Shown here: positions 6,202-14,351 of the stretch, piece by piece
Layout of the letters: each line of letters starts with the position of its first letter
Numbering within the stretch: position 1 is the first letter of the stretch
Source of the DNA: an uncultured Chloroflexota bacterium
Lineage (GTDB): Bacteria > Chloroflexota > Limnocylindria > Limnocylindrales > Limnocylindraceae
Assembly: GCA_903944295.1 (NCBI GenBank)
Contig: CAJARA010000062.1
Span: forward strand, 1 to 20,248
Direction: 5' to 3'
DNA: 20,248 nucleotides
The notes under the pieces: generated by a model
Seen by the model: the letters and a program-made list of their open reading frames with translations, nothing else
Told to the model about the DNA's origin: nothing
Database searches by the model: none
Translations under genes and position numbers: made by a program

Positions 6202-7160
6202 GCACCCTTTACAGGCGGTGCCGCATTCGGCGTGATGAAGACACGCTCCGGCTGCACACCAGCCTCGGTGCGTCGACCGAGTGCCACCAGCACCCCCTCA
6301 GCGGTCAGTCGCACCTGCTCTCCTACAGGTACCGGTAGATGTTCGCCGAGGAGTGCATCGGGGATTGCGGCACCGTCACGGAGAAGATCTGTACCGGGCT
6401 CTCCAAGAGTTATTGCTGGGATCACTTCAATGCCAGCATCGAGCGGCAAGAGTAGTTGCGTCAGCGATCCACCGAGTGCAGCTTCGGCAACCGCATCCAT
6501 CGTGTGTGCCTGCGCAACGTTGAATGGACCAGATCCGATACGGCGCAGCGCAACAAGATGTGCGCCGCAACCGAGAGCGGCACCAAGATCTCGCGCAATC
6601 GCACGGATGTAGGTTCCCGAGCTCACATCAAGCACGGCGCTCATCAACGGCTCCTCCGGATGGCTCTCGTCCCACGAAGTGATCTCAAAACGCGTCACCT
6701 CAACGGCGCGTGGCGCAAGCTCCACGATCTCCCCTGCACGTGCACGCTCATAGGCGCGCACGCCGTCCGTGCGCTTTGCTGAGTGGCTCGGCGGCACCTG
6801 TTCAAGTGCACCACGGAAGCGCGGGAGGAGTGCTTCAACACGCTCTCGGGTTGCAGCGGGGCCGTTGCTCACGATCTTCTCTCCATCAAGGTCATCTGTT
6901 GTTGTTGCGCCACCAAACGAGAAGGTCGCCTCATATCGCTTTGCACCACCTTGATGGAGCGCAGCGAGGCGCGTGGCACGCCCTAAGACCAAGACGAGAA
7001 GGCCCGTAGCAAATGGATCAAGCGTTCCGCCGTGCCCAATGCGTGGCTGACCGGCGAGCCGGCGTACTTTTGCGACAACATCGTGACTTGTTGGGCCGTT
7101 CGACTTATCAAGGAGCAGGATGCCATCAATCCCTGGGGTACTCGGGCGTCGCCGTGCCAC
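6198..7160 (-). CDS. truB: tRNA pseudouridine(55) synthase TruB
   Basis: TruB isomerises U55 to pseudouridine in the T-loop of tRNAs and acts as a tRNA chaperone. The 320-residue product has the N-terminal GILLLDKSNGPTSHD, the catalytic Asp48 in GHGGTLDPFATG, the KRYEATFSFG strand, SGTYIRAIARDLG (motif II/III region) and a C-terminal PUA-like part. The start is a GTG at 7160, 3 bases after the nrnA stop; no strong Shine-Dalgarno is seen, so coupling to nrnA is likely. It ends by a 4-bp overlap with ribF. Its place after infB-rbfA-nrnA is conserved in many bacteria. Confidence 0.96.
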   Translation of the reverse strand: MARRRPSTPGIDGILLLDKSNGPTSHDVVAKVRRLAGQPRIGHGGTLDPFATGLLVLVLGRATRLAALHQGGAKRYEATFSFGGATTTDDLDGEKIVSNGPAATRERVEALLPRFRGALEQVPPSHSAKRTDGVRAYERARAGEIVELAPRAVEVTRFEITSWDESHPEEPLMSAVLDVSSGTYIRAIARDLGAALGCGAHLVALRRIGSGPFNVAQAHTMDAVAEAALGGSLTQLLLPLDAGIEVIPAITLGEPGTDLLRDGAAIPDALLGEHLPVPVGEQVRLTAEGVLVALGRRTEAGVQPERVFITPNAAPPVKGA

Positions 7161-7163
7161 GAA

Positions 7164-8207
7164 TCAGCTCGCTTCGCCGCGCTCCGCGCGAAGTGAGGCG
7201 ACACATTGCAAGACGGCCGCAACCGCGGTGTCAAGTGAACTTGGGATGCTCGCCCCAGCGGCGCGCGCATGGCCACCACCAGAGAAGGCTGCAGCGATCG
7301 CTGTTGCGTCGAGACCGCTCTCTTTTGTGCGAATAGATAGACGCGTCTCGCTCGCACTCTCCTCCTTAAAGAAGAGGGCAACGTCCGCTTCGTTGATTTG
7401 AGCCAGCGTGTCCACGATCCCTTCGCTCTCCTCTACCGTCGCCCCAGAGGCGGCGAGATCTGATCGGAGCATTGCCGCCCAGACGGTCTTGCCGCTATCT
7501 GCCTGCTCCACACGGTCAAGCACGCGGGCATGGAGCTGTACCTGCGTGTAGGGCTTGGCACGATAGAGCCGGCGGGAGATCTCGCTGATTGGTGCCCCTG
7601 CGGCGAGGAGGAGTCCAGCAACCTGGAGCGTTCGAGGGGTGGTGTTGTTGTGCTGGAAGGTGGCGGTATCCATGATCACCCCAGTCGCGAGAGTTGTCGC
7701 GAGCGCCCCACCATCAACTGCAAGATCCGCCTCAAGTGCAACGCCGATCAGCGAAACCATCTCGCAGGTAGCCGCCGCCTTCGGGTCGATCCACTCAAGC
7801 GGGCTCGCGCTGGTGTTAGAGACGTGGTGGTCAATCGTTGCGCGCTGCACGCTACTCGGCAGCTCCTGGACTAGAGCCCCAACACTCCCAGCTCGCTTGG
7901 TATCCCCGCAGTCAACAAGGATCACCGCATCTGGGGTCCAGTCTGGCGGGCTGAGCAGGACGCGATCAAGTGTTGGGATGACCTCGTACACCTTTGGCGG
8001 AACCTCTGAGCAGAGAACGGCAACCTCAACGCCACGCTGCGCAAGGATCCCCTGAAGCCCGAGTGCTGCACCGAGCGCATCGCCGTCGGGTCGCTCGTGC
8101 GGGACAACCCAGATCCGTTTGACGCTGCGGAGCAGCGCAATGAGTGCTGCGGGGACGGAGGCGTTCGCCTCAGAACGCAGTGCTGCAGCTCGATCGACGG
8201 CGCTCAT
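7164..8207 (-). CDS. nrnA: DHH-family oligoribonuclease / pAp phosphatase NrnA
   Basis: NrnA degrades 2-5 nt nanoRNAs to mononucleotides and removes the 3' phosphate from pAp. The 347-residue protein has HERPDGDALG (His37, Asp41, Asp43), the second metal-site segment ILVDCGD (about 96-102), the DHH motif (126-128, IDHHVSN), and the C-terminal DHHA1 domain with GGGHARAAG (about 314-322). It begins with an ATGA overlap with rbfA and has a GAGGAG Shine-Dalgarno within the rbfA end. Its location between rbfA and truB is classic for Gram-positive-type lineages. It would complete RNA decay begun by RNase J and PNPase from the same locus. Confidence 0.94.
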   Translation of the reverse strand: MSAVDRAAALRSEANASVPAALIALLRSVKRIWVVPHERPDGDALGAALGLQGILAQRGVEVAVLCSEVPPKVYEVIPTLDRVLLSPPDWTPDAVILVDCGDTKRAGSVGALVQELPSSVQRATIDHHVSNTSASPLEWIDPKAAATCEMVSLIGVALEADLAVDGGALATTLATGVIMDTATFQHNNTTPRTLQVAGLLLAAGAPISEISRRLYRAKPYTQVQLHARVLDRVEQADSGKTVWAAMLRSDLAASGATVEESEGIVDTLAQINEADVALFFKEESASETRLSIRTKESGLDATAIAAAFSGGGHARAAGASIPSSLDTAVAAVLQCVASLRAERGEAS

Positions 8208-8611
8208 ACCGGCTCCTCTTTTGGTGCGCCAGGGCTAGGGAGTGGCGCGAGGCCTTCGTCGGGAAGATTGCGCCCCTGCTCCAGGCTGCCGAGCAGCTGC
8301 TGGATTCGGGTGCCACGCTCCCCCGCCGCATCAAGCTCAAAGTGGAGTGCTGGCACACGACGAATGCGGAGCCCCTTCGAAATCACGGTGCGGAGATATG
8401 GTGTTGCACTGCGTAGCGCGGTGAGTGACGCCGCGCGCTGCTCATCGTTTCCGATCATGCTGACGTAGACCTTCGCATGGCGTAGATCTGGTGATGTCTC
8501 AACTCCAACGACGGTGACAAAGCCTAGTCGTGGATCGCTAATGGAGCGCGAGAGGTGCGTGCTGATCTCTTCGCGGAGCAGCTCGTCTACGCGCGGCATG
8601 CGCTCGCTCAT
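8204..8611 (-). CDS. rbfA: 30S ribosome-binding factor RbfA
   Basis: RbfA binds the 30S subunit during late 16S 5'-end maturation and cold adaptation. The 135-residue protein has the family N-terminus RVDELLREEISTHL, DPRLGFVTVVGVETSPDLRHAKVYVS-type core strands, and the L-R-x-R-x-x-P-x-L-x-F motif (LRIRRVPALHFELD). The C-terminal 35 residues are a Pro/Gly-rich tail. The ATG shares one base with the infB stop (TAATG), with AAGGA about 8 bases upstream, and the gene ends in an ATGA overlap with nrnA. Confidence 0.96.
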   Translation of the reverse strand: MSERMPRVDELLREEISTHLSRSISDPRLGFVTVVGVETSPDLRHAKVYVSMIGNDEQRAASLTALRSATPYLRTVISKGLRIRRVPALHFELDAAGERGTRIQQLLGSLEQGRNLPDEGLAPLPSPGAPKEEPV

Positions 8612-10488
8612 TAGAGCGTCCTTCGCGTGGACTGCTCCCCGAGGATCTCCAGGATGTCACCCTCCTGAATGGTGATCGTTGGGCCGAGTCCGATGCCGCA
8701 CTCCTGCCCCTCCTTCACCTCGCGAACATCGTCGCGGAAGCGTCGGAGCGACTCCACAACGTCTGTTGTAACAACGTTGCCACCGCGCATCAGTCGAACC
8801 TTTGATCCGCGCGTCACGCGACCCTCACGGACAACGCAGCCGGCGATGACGAAGCCCTTCCCTGGGAAGATCTGCTTCACTTCGGCGCGGCCATCAATCG
8901 TCTCAGACTTCTCAGGGTCAAGCATCCCCTCGATTGCCGCCTTCATATCGTCAGCAAGCTCATAAATGATCTCGTAGAGGCGCACGTCCACCTTCTCGTT
9001 ATCCGCCATGCGGCGCGCACCTGGGGTCAGCGTGGTGGTGAAGCCGAGCACGATCGCATCCGAAGCGCTGGCAAGGAGGATGTCGTTCTCGGTGATCTCA
9101 CCAGCGGCGGACATCAGCACGTTGATGCGCACCTCGTCGCTCTGCAGCTTTTCTAGTTGATGCTCAATGGCGCCAAGTGAACCGGCAACGTCCGACTTAA
9201 GGATGACGCGAACCTCTTTTCCGGCACCGGATTGAATACGTCGATACAACTCTTCCATCGTGGCGCGGCCGCCACCATCTCGGGCCGCAGTCGCTTCGTT
9301 CTTCGCGCTCTCCGCCATGTCGCGTGCCTCACGCTCATCTGCCGCCACACGGAAGACATCGCCGCTTGCTGGCACCTCGGGGAGGCCGGAGATCACCACT
9401 GCCGTAGAGGGGCCTGATGCCTTCACGCGTGCCCCATCCGTGGTCTCGAGCGAGCGCACCTTGCCAGAGATCGCCCCAGCAACGACCGCGTCGCCGATGC
9501 GCAGGGTACCGGTCTGGACGATCACTGTGGCGATCGGACCGCGACCCTTGTCACGCTGCGCCTCGATGACGGTACCGATCGCTGGGCGGGTTGGATCGGC
9601 CTTGTAGTCGCCAAGATCAGCGACGAGGAGGATCATGTCGAGAAGGTCGTCGAGCCCAGCGCCAGTGCGGGCGGAGACGGCAACGAGCGGCACGTCGCCA
9701 CCGTACGCTTCGATCACCACGTTCGACTCAGCGAGTTCCGTCTTGACGCGGTCAGGGTTGGCGTCAGGCTTATCGACCTTGTTCAGGGCGATGATAATCG
9801 GGACGTTCGCGGCACGGGCGTGGCTGATCGCCTCTTTTGTCTGGGGCATCACGCCGTCATCCGCAGCAACCACGATGATCGCGATGTCCGTTACGCGTGC
9901 ACCACGTGCACGCATGGCGGTGAAGGCCTCATGGCCAGGGGTATCAAGGAAGAGGATGCTGCGATCGCCGCGCTTCACTTGGCTCGCACCAAGATGCTGC
10001 GTGATGCCGCCGCGCTCACCTGCGGCCACCGTCGTCTTGCGCAGTGCGTCCAGCAGGCTCGTCTTGCCGTGGTCAACGTGACCCATCACCGTGACGATCG
10101 GCGCACGCGTCTCAAGCTTGGCGCCGACGCGCTCCTCAAAGAGAATCTCCTTCGTCGCCGCTGGCAGCGCCTCTACGACCTCTTCAGGCGCAGCCTCCGC
10201 CTCTTCTGGCTCAGGCTCAGCAACGGTGAAGCCGAGTTCCGTTGCGATCAGTGAGGCGGTCTCGCGGTCAATCCCCTGGTTCATCGTTGCGAAGACACCG
10301 CTCCGGATCAGCGGATTAATGATGTCGGCTGGGTTCACCTTCAGGATCTGAGCGAGCTCCCCCACGGTCATTGATGGGGGGAGCACGAGCACTCCGGTCT
10401 CATGCACCTGTAGTGGCTTCGGCGGGCGCGGCGCAGGATCGGCGCGGTCTGGGCGTACGGGGCGCACGCTCTTTCGCTGTTTCGTCAT
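8611..10488 (-). CDS. infB: Translation initiation factor IF-2
   Basis: IF2 is the GTPase that brings fMet-tRNA to the 30S subunit and promotes subunit joining. At 625 residues it is short, as in Thermus and Chloroflexota, because the N-terminal region is reduced to about 125 residues with one IF2-N helical domain (TVGELAQILKVNPADII, about 41-57). GTPase motifs: GHVDHGKT (136-143), GGITQ (160-164), DTPGH (182-186), NKVD (236-239) and a SAR motif. The beta-barrel domain, IF2 domain 3 and the fMet-tRNA-binding C2 domain (with FPGKGFVIAGCVVREGRV) follow. The ATG has a near-perfect AAGGAGGGG Shine-Dalgarno in the 13-base gap after rnpM. Confidence 0.98.
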   Translation of the reverse strand: MTKQRKSVRPVRPDRADPAPRPPKPLQVHETGVLVLPPSMTVGELAQILKVNPADIINPLIRSGVFATMNQGIDRETASLIATELGFTVAEPEPEEAEAAPEEVVEALPAATKEILFEERVGAKLETRAPIVTVMGHVDHGKTSLLDALRKTTVAAGERGGITQHLGASQVKRGDRSILFLDTPGHEAFTAMRARGARVTDIAIIVVAADDGVMPQTKEAISHARAANVPIIIALNKVDKPDANPDRVKTELAESNVVIEAYGGDVPLVAVSARTGAGLDDLLDMILLVADLGDYKADPTRPAIGTVIEAQRDKGRGPIATVIVQTGTLRIGDAVVAGAISGKVRSLETTDGARVKASGPSTAVVISGLPEVPASGDVFRVAADEREARDMAESAKNEATAARDGGGRATMEELYRRIQSGAGKEVRVILKSDVAGSLGAIEHQLEKLQSDEVRINVLMSAAGEITENDILLASASDAIVLGFTTTLTPGARRMADNEKVDVRLYEIIYELADDMKAAIEGMLDPEKSETIDGRAEVKQIFPGKGFVIAGCVVREGRVTRGSKVRLMRGGNVVTTDVVESLRRFRDDVREVKEGQECGIGLGPTITIQEGDILEILGEQSTRRTL

Positions 10489-10501
10489 GCTCCCCTCCTT
10501 C

Positions 10502-10762
10502 CTACTTCGCTATCCAGGCGCGGCGCGCCTGATCAATCAGATCAACCTCTTCACGCTTCACTTCACCGCGTAGACCACGACTCACCGCGGCGCGGAGATC
10601 TGTCTCATGCGCTGCGTCCCGCGCTGCGCAGATCCAAACGCCTCGACCCCCAACTCCTCCAACGATTACCTCGCCTGAGGGCTGGCGGCTGATGCGCAAC
10701 ATCAATCGCGAATCACCCCGCCACTTGCAGAGCGCGCAGGTGCGCTCCGACGGAGTGCGCGT
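10502..10762 (-). CDS. rnpM: RNase P modulator RnpM (YlxR family), probable ACG start
   Basis: RnpM (YlxR) is a small basic protein encoded between nusA and infB; in B. subtilis it binds RNase P RNA and modulates it. The frame reads RTPSERTCALCKWRGDSRLM near the N terminus, giving the typical RTCxxC motif, followed by LRISRQPSGEV and a GGRGVWIC segment. The only ATG/TTG starts in this frame (TTG 10705, ATG 10702) lie after the RTCxxC motif, and an in-frame TAG lies upstream at 10778-10780. The codon ACG at 10762 lies just where family members begin, 6 bases after a GAGGGCGAGG Shine-Dalgarno formed by the last nusA codons; it would give 86 residues. Either initiation is at ACG or the base is a sequence error or mutation of ATG. 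Family assignment is good; the start is uncertain. Confidence 0.8.
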   Translation of the reverse strand, partial: TRTPSERTCALCKWRGDSRLMLRISRQPSGEVIVGGVGGRGVWICAARDAAHETDLRAAVSRGLRGEVKREEVDLIDQARRAWIAK

Positions 10763-10763
10763 G

Positions 10764-11849
10764 CTATGCCTCGCCCTCTACTGCAACCGCTTCACCATCA
10801 ATCGGCTCTGCGGCAGGTGGGGTTCCAGATCCATCGCTTGCGATATCAATGCGATAGCCGGTGAGGCGAGCGGCGAGTCGTGCATTCTGTCCCTCGCGGC
10901 CGATCGCCAACGAGAGGGCATGCTCAGGGACGGTGACGACTGCAGCTTTGGCCGCTTCGTCCACCACAACAGAGATCACCGGTGCTGGCGAGAGGGCGCG
11001 GCCGATCATCTCGGCGGGATCATCTGCGAAGGCGATGATGTCTACCTTTTCGCCGCCAAGCTCCTCAACCACCGCCTGGACGCGCGCGCCGCGCTGCCCA
11101 ACAACGGTGCCAACGGGATCGAGCCCAACCTGATGCGCAGTGACGATCACCTTGCTGCGGTGCCCTGGCTCACGTGCAATCGAGCTGATCTCAACGAGAC
11201 CTGTGCCGATCTCTGGCACCTCAAGCTCAAAGAGCTTCTTGACGAAGTTCTTATGCGAGCGCGTCAGGAGAATCTCTGGGCCACGCACGGTGGTGCGCAC
11301 CTCAAGGAGGAGCGCCTTGACGTTCTCGCCGATGCGGAAGGTGTCGAGTGGTGAGAGCTCGGTTGATGGGAGGTACGCCTCTGCACGCCCTACATCCAAG
11401 ACGAGGTTGCGTCGATCCACGCGCATCACTACGCCGGTGAGAATCTCCCCTTCGCGCTCGGCGAAGGAGCGCATCACCTGGTCGCGCTGGATCTGCACCA
11501 GTCGCGCTTGGAGCGTCTGGCGCGCCTGCGCCGCCACGATCCGCCCCATGTCGCCGTTCATCTCTTCGGTCTCAATCAGGGCGCCGACCGCCGCTTCAGG
11601 GTGCTCCGCCTGCGCCTCTGCGAGCGTCCATTCGGCACCAGGGACGAGCACCTCTTCAACGACGCGACGCGCGCGGAAGACCCGCATCGAGCCCGTCTCT
11701 GGGTCGAGGCGAACATGGATATCAGCTGAACTGTGGCGGCGGTTGAGGGCAACGGCGTACGCCTCTTCGGCCGCCTGAAGCACGCTCTCGCGGTCGATCC
11801 CCCGCTCTGCCCCCAACTGCACGAGGGCGCCAACAAGCTCCTTGCTCAT
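10764..11849 (-). CDS. nusA: Transcription termination/antitermination factor NusA
   Basis: NusA binds RNA polymerase and modulates pausing, intrinsic termination and antitermination. From the chosen ATG it has 361 residues: N-terminal RNAP-binding domain, S1 domain (GEILTGVVMRVDRRNLVLDVG), then KH1 and KH2 with SSIAREPGHRSKV, DPVGTVVGQRGARVQ, ELGGEKVDIIAF and SLAIGREGQNARLAARLTG. The E. coli-type acidic repeats are absent. The start at 11849 follows an AAGGGAGG Shine-Dalgarno by 7 bases; an upstream ATG at 11903 would put coding sequence through the terminator T-tract and is rejected. rimP, usually just before nusA, is absent here; the upstream gene is ispG. A terminator lies in its leader, suggesting autoregulation by attenuation. 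Confidence 0.97.
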   Translation of the reverse strand: MSKELVGALVQLGAERGIDRESVLQAAEEAYAVALNRRHSSADIHVRLDPETGSMRVFRARRVVEEVLVPGAEWTLAEAQAEHPEAAVGALIETEEMNGDMGRIVAAQARQTLQARLVQIQRDQVMRSFAEREGEILTGVVMRVDRRNLVLDVGRAEAYLPSTELSPLDTFRIGENVKALLLEVRTTVRGPEILLTRSHKNFVKKLFELEVPEIGTGLVEISSIAREPGHRSKVIVTAHQVGLDPVGTVVGQRGARVQAVVEELGGEKVDIIAFADDPAEMIGRALSPAPVISVVVDEAAKAAVVTVPEHALSLAIGREGQNARLAARLTGYRIDIASDGSGTPPAAEPIDGEAVAVEGEA

Positions 11850-11882
11850 TTCAGGCCTCCCTTCACACTTGGCAGCCCCGAT

Positions 11883-11911
11883 AAAAAAAGACGCGGGGGT
11901 CACCCACGTCT
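11883..11911 (-). terminator. Intrinsic terminator / possible attenuator upstream of nusA
   Basis: On the minus strand a hairpin AGACG-T-GGG, 5-base loop, CCC-G-CGTCT is followed directly by seven Ts, a textbook intrinsic terminator. It lies 33 bases before the nusA start and 50 bases after the ispG stop. Because a promoter-like element lies upstream of it (11938-11946), it may act within the nusA leader and not only end the ispG transcript. In B. subtilis NusA represses its own operon through a NusA-stimulated terminator in the leader. Confidence 0.85.
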
Positions 11912-11937
11912 ATCGTTCGGCGGCCGTTATCCCCAAG

Positions 11938-11946
11938 ATCATAGCA
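11938..11946 (-). promoter_or_regulatory. Extended -10 promoter candidate for the nusA operon
   Basis: On the minus strand TGCTATGAT forms an extended -10 (TG, one base, TATGAT) 15 bases after the ispG stop. The predicted transcript would start near 11931, about 80 bases before nusA, and would cross the terminator first. No convincing -35 hexamer is found 17 bases upstream, which fits an extended -10 promoter. Inferred from sequence only. Confidence 0.45.
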
Positions 11947-11961
11947 CGCTCGCCAGAGGGG

Positions 11962-13230
11962 CTATCGGCTCGGGTAATGCCCCTCCACGTAGCGCTCGAG
12001 GATCTCCGTGAACTCAGCCACGATGCGCTCCCCGCGTAGGGTGGTGAGGAGGGCGCCGTCCTGGAAGACTGGGGCGACCGGCTCCTCAAAGGTGCCTGGG
12101 AGGCTGATCCCAAGGTTGGCGTGCTTCGACTCGCCCGGTCCATTCACCACGCAACCCATCACCGCCACCTCCATGCTCTCAACGCCCGGGTGGCGCTCAC
12201 GCCAGCTCGGCATCTGCGCCTTCAGGTAGTTCTGGATCTCTTGCGCCATCTCCTGGAAGAAGACGCTGGTGGTGCGGCCACACCCTGGGCACGAGGTGAC
12301 CTGCGGCGCAAAGGCGCGGAGGCCGAGCGACTGGAGGATCTGCTGCGCCACCTCCACCTCAAGCGCACGGTCGGCACCTGGCTCTGGGGTAAGCGAGACA
12401 CGAATCGTGTCGCCAATCCCTTCGTTCAGCAGATTGGCAAGCGCCGCGGTTGTGGCCACGATCCCCTTCATCCCCATCCCCGCCTCTGTGAGACCGAGGT
12501 GCAACGGGTAGTCACAGCGTGACCCGAGTTCGCGATAGACATCAATAAGGTCGCGGACGTTAGATGTCTTGGCGGAGAGGAGGATGCGATCGTGTGGCAT
12601 CCCCGTAGATTCGGCGAGCTCCGCCGACTGCAACGCACTGCGAACGATCGCCTCCATGGTGACAGCGCGCGCGCTCGCTGGCTGCGGCGCCTTCGCATTC
12701 TCCTCCATCAGTAGCGTCAGAAGATCCTGGTCGAGCGAACCCCAGTTCACACCGATGCGCACCGGCTTTGCGTTGTCATTCGCAATCTTGACGATCGTCT
12801 GAAAGTTCTCGTCGCGTCGCTTCGTCCCAACATTCCCTGGATTGATGCGGTACTTGGCAAGTGCTGCAGCGGCTTCCGGGAAGGCGGCAAGCAGCTTATG
12901 CCCGTTGTAGTGGAAGTCGCCAACGATTGGCACCTGCAAGCCTTCATCAGCAACGCGCTGCACGATCTCAGGGACCGCCGCCGCCGCCGCTTCGTGATTC
13001 ACCGTAATGCGGACGATCTGGCTCCCTCCGCGCGCAAGGTGTGCAACCTGAGCCGCCGTACCGACCGCGTCGGCGGTATCGGTATTTGTCATTGACTGCA
13101 CGACGATCGGGTGCGCTGCACCAACAAGTACTCCGCCGATGCTCACCGATGGAGTGCTTCGTCGGGTCGGGCGCAGTAAGTCAGGTCGATCCGCGGCCGG
13201 TCGTGGCACCACAGGAAGATCGCGGCTCAC
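11962..13230 (-). CDS. ispG: 4-hydroxy-3-methylbut-2-en-1-yl diphosphate synthase IspG
   Basis: IspG (GcpE) is the 4Fe-4S enzyme that turns MEcPP into HMBPP in the MEP isoprenoid pathway. The 422-residue protein shows PIVVQSMTNTDTAD (TIM barrel start), YRINPGNVG, IGVNWGSLD, HLGLTEAGMG, and the cluster cysteines in SCPGCGRT and MGCVVNGPGE. The first 25 residues are variable. The GTG start at 13230 overlaps the rseP TGA (GTGA). It follows dxr and rseP in the same operon, so two MEP steps are co-expressed. A terminator follows 50 bases after the stop. Confidence 0.97.
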   Translation of the reverse strand: MSRDLPVVPRPAADRPDLLRPTRRSTPSVSIGGVLVGAAHPIVVQSMTNTDTADAVGTAAQVAHLARGGSQIVRITVNHEAAAAAVPEIVQRVADEGLQVPIVGDFHYNGHKLLAAFPEAAAALAKYRINPGNVGTKRRDENFQTIVKIANDNAKPVRIGVNWGSLDQDLLTLLMEENAKAPQPASARAVTMEAIVRSALQSAELAESTGMPHDRILLSAKTSNVRDLIDVYRELGSRCDYPLHLGLTEAGMGMKGIVATTAALANLLNEGIGDTIRVSLTPEPGADRALEVEVAQQILQSLGLRAFAPQVTSCPGCGRTTSVFFQEMAQEIQNYLKAQMPSWRERHPGVESMEVAVMGCVVNGPGESKHANLGISLPGTFEEPVAPVFQDGALLTTLRGERIVAEFTEILERYVEGHYPSR

Positions 13231-14324
13231 TGCGCCGCTCCAGTGAAGATGCCGACGAGGTCGCCAAGCGTGATCCAGACGAAGAGCAACAGCATCGCGA
13301 GCGCCCCGCCAGTAACGAGGGCCTGCTCTGCACGACGACCTCGCTCGCCACCGAGCACACGTCGCAGCACGAGCACGGCAACCCTCCCGCCATCGAGCGG
13401 CGGGATAGGGAGCAGGTTCAAGATCGCAAGGTTGGCGGAGAGGAGCGCGGCGATCTGCAGGAGGCCGCTCAGCCCGAGCCGCTCAGCCGCGCCGGCAACT
13501 CCAACGGCAATACCAACTGGGCCAGCGAGCCCTGGCGCTTCGCTGTCGGAGCGAAACGGTGCGCTCACCAGATCTGCTAACCCACCAATGATGGCGCCGC
13601 CCGCCTCCGCTGTGCGTGCCAGCGCAACCGTGATCATTTGATCAACGGGTCGTGTCAGCGGGCCAGCTGGTGCGAGCCCGCTAATCTGAATGCCGAGCAC
13701 ACCCTGGTCTACCGCCTCCTCCAACGTGCGTAGACGTACGGAGATCTCGCGCGTTACGTTTGAAGTGGAGAGGATCGTCAGGCTGACCTGCTCGCCAGCC
13801 AGTGCACGAATGTTGGCGAGTGGCGTTTCGAATCGGTCGAATGGCGCTCCATTCAACGCGGCAATCCTGTCACTTGCAACGATTCCTGCCGCTGCAGCGG
13901 GTGAGCCAGGCTGCACCGCGTCAAGCGTCAGTTCACCACGCTCCGCAAGTGGGCCGGCGAGAAGGAGCATCAGCGCAAAGGCGAGAAGAAGATTGACGAG
14001 AACGCCCGCGAGCATCACCAGCGTCTTCGAGAGGAGTGATGCGCGCTCCCATCCGTCTCTCTCCGTGCTCCCCTCTGTAGCTCCAGCCATGCGAACAAAG
14101 CCGCCAAATGGGAGGGCGTTCAAGGTGAGCAGCGTGCGTGCGCCACGGTGCAAGACGGCGATCCGCGGCGGGAAACCGATACCGAACTCTTCAACCGCAA
14201 TCCCCCGCCACCGAGCGACGAGCAGATGACCGAGCTCATGCACCACGATCAGCGGCACCACAAGAAGAATCAAGACCAAGAGGGGCCCTACGACCCCGCC
14301 AACGAGCCCGAACAGTTCAGCCAT
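13227..14324 (-). CDS. rseP: Site-2 intramembrane metalloprotease RseP
   Basis: RseP-type (M50B) proteases cut membrane-bound regulators, such as anti-sigma factors, within the membrane. The 365-residue protein starts with a hydrophobic helix carrying the zinc motif HELGH (His29, Glu30, His33), followed by GIGFPPR and PFGGFVRM, which are typical. A second helix and a single PDZ domain with AVQPGSPAAAAGI follow, then the third zinc ligand in NLLPIPPLDGG and a final transmembrane helix. Its place after dxr and cdsA is common. The ATG at 14324 has GAGG only 2 bases upstream, so initiation may rely partly on dxr translation, which ends 27 bases earlier. Confidence 0.95.
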   Translation of the reverse strand: MAELFGLVGGVVGPLLVLILLVVPLIVVHELGHLLVARWRGIAVEEFGIGFPPRIAVLHRGARTLLTLNALPFGGFVRMAGATEGSTERDGWERASLLSKTLVMLAGVLVNLLLAFALMLLLAGPLAERGELTLDAVQPGSPAAAAGIVASDRIAALNGAPFDRFETPLANIRALAGEQVSLTILSTSNVTREISVRLRTLEEAVDQGVLGIQISGLAPAGPLTRPVDQMITVALARTAEAGGAIIGGLADLVSAPFRSDSEAPGLAGPVGIAVGVAGAAERLGLSGLLQIAALLSANLAILNLLPIPPLDGGRVAVLVLRRVLGGERGRRAEQALVTGGALAMLLLFVWITLGDLVGIFTGAAQ

Positions 14325-14351
14325 AACCTCAGCCTACGCTGGCACGCGCAC

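Noticed and set aside
10692..11354. A 220-codon plus-strand frame opposite nusA and rnpM
   Set aside because: Antisense shadow of nusA, with no domain or ribosome-binding site.
11850..11903. Longer NusA starting at 11903
   Set aside because: It would translate the terminator T-tract and adds 18 unconserved residues; the ATG at 11849 has a strong Shine-Dalgarno.
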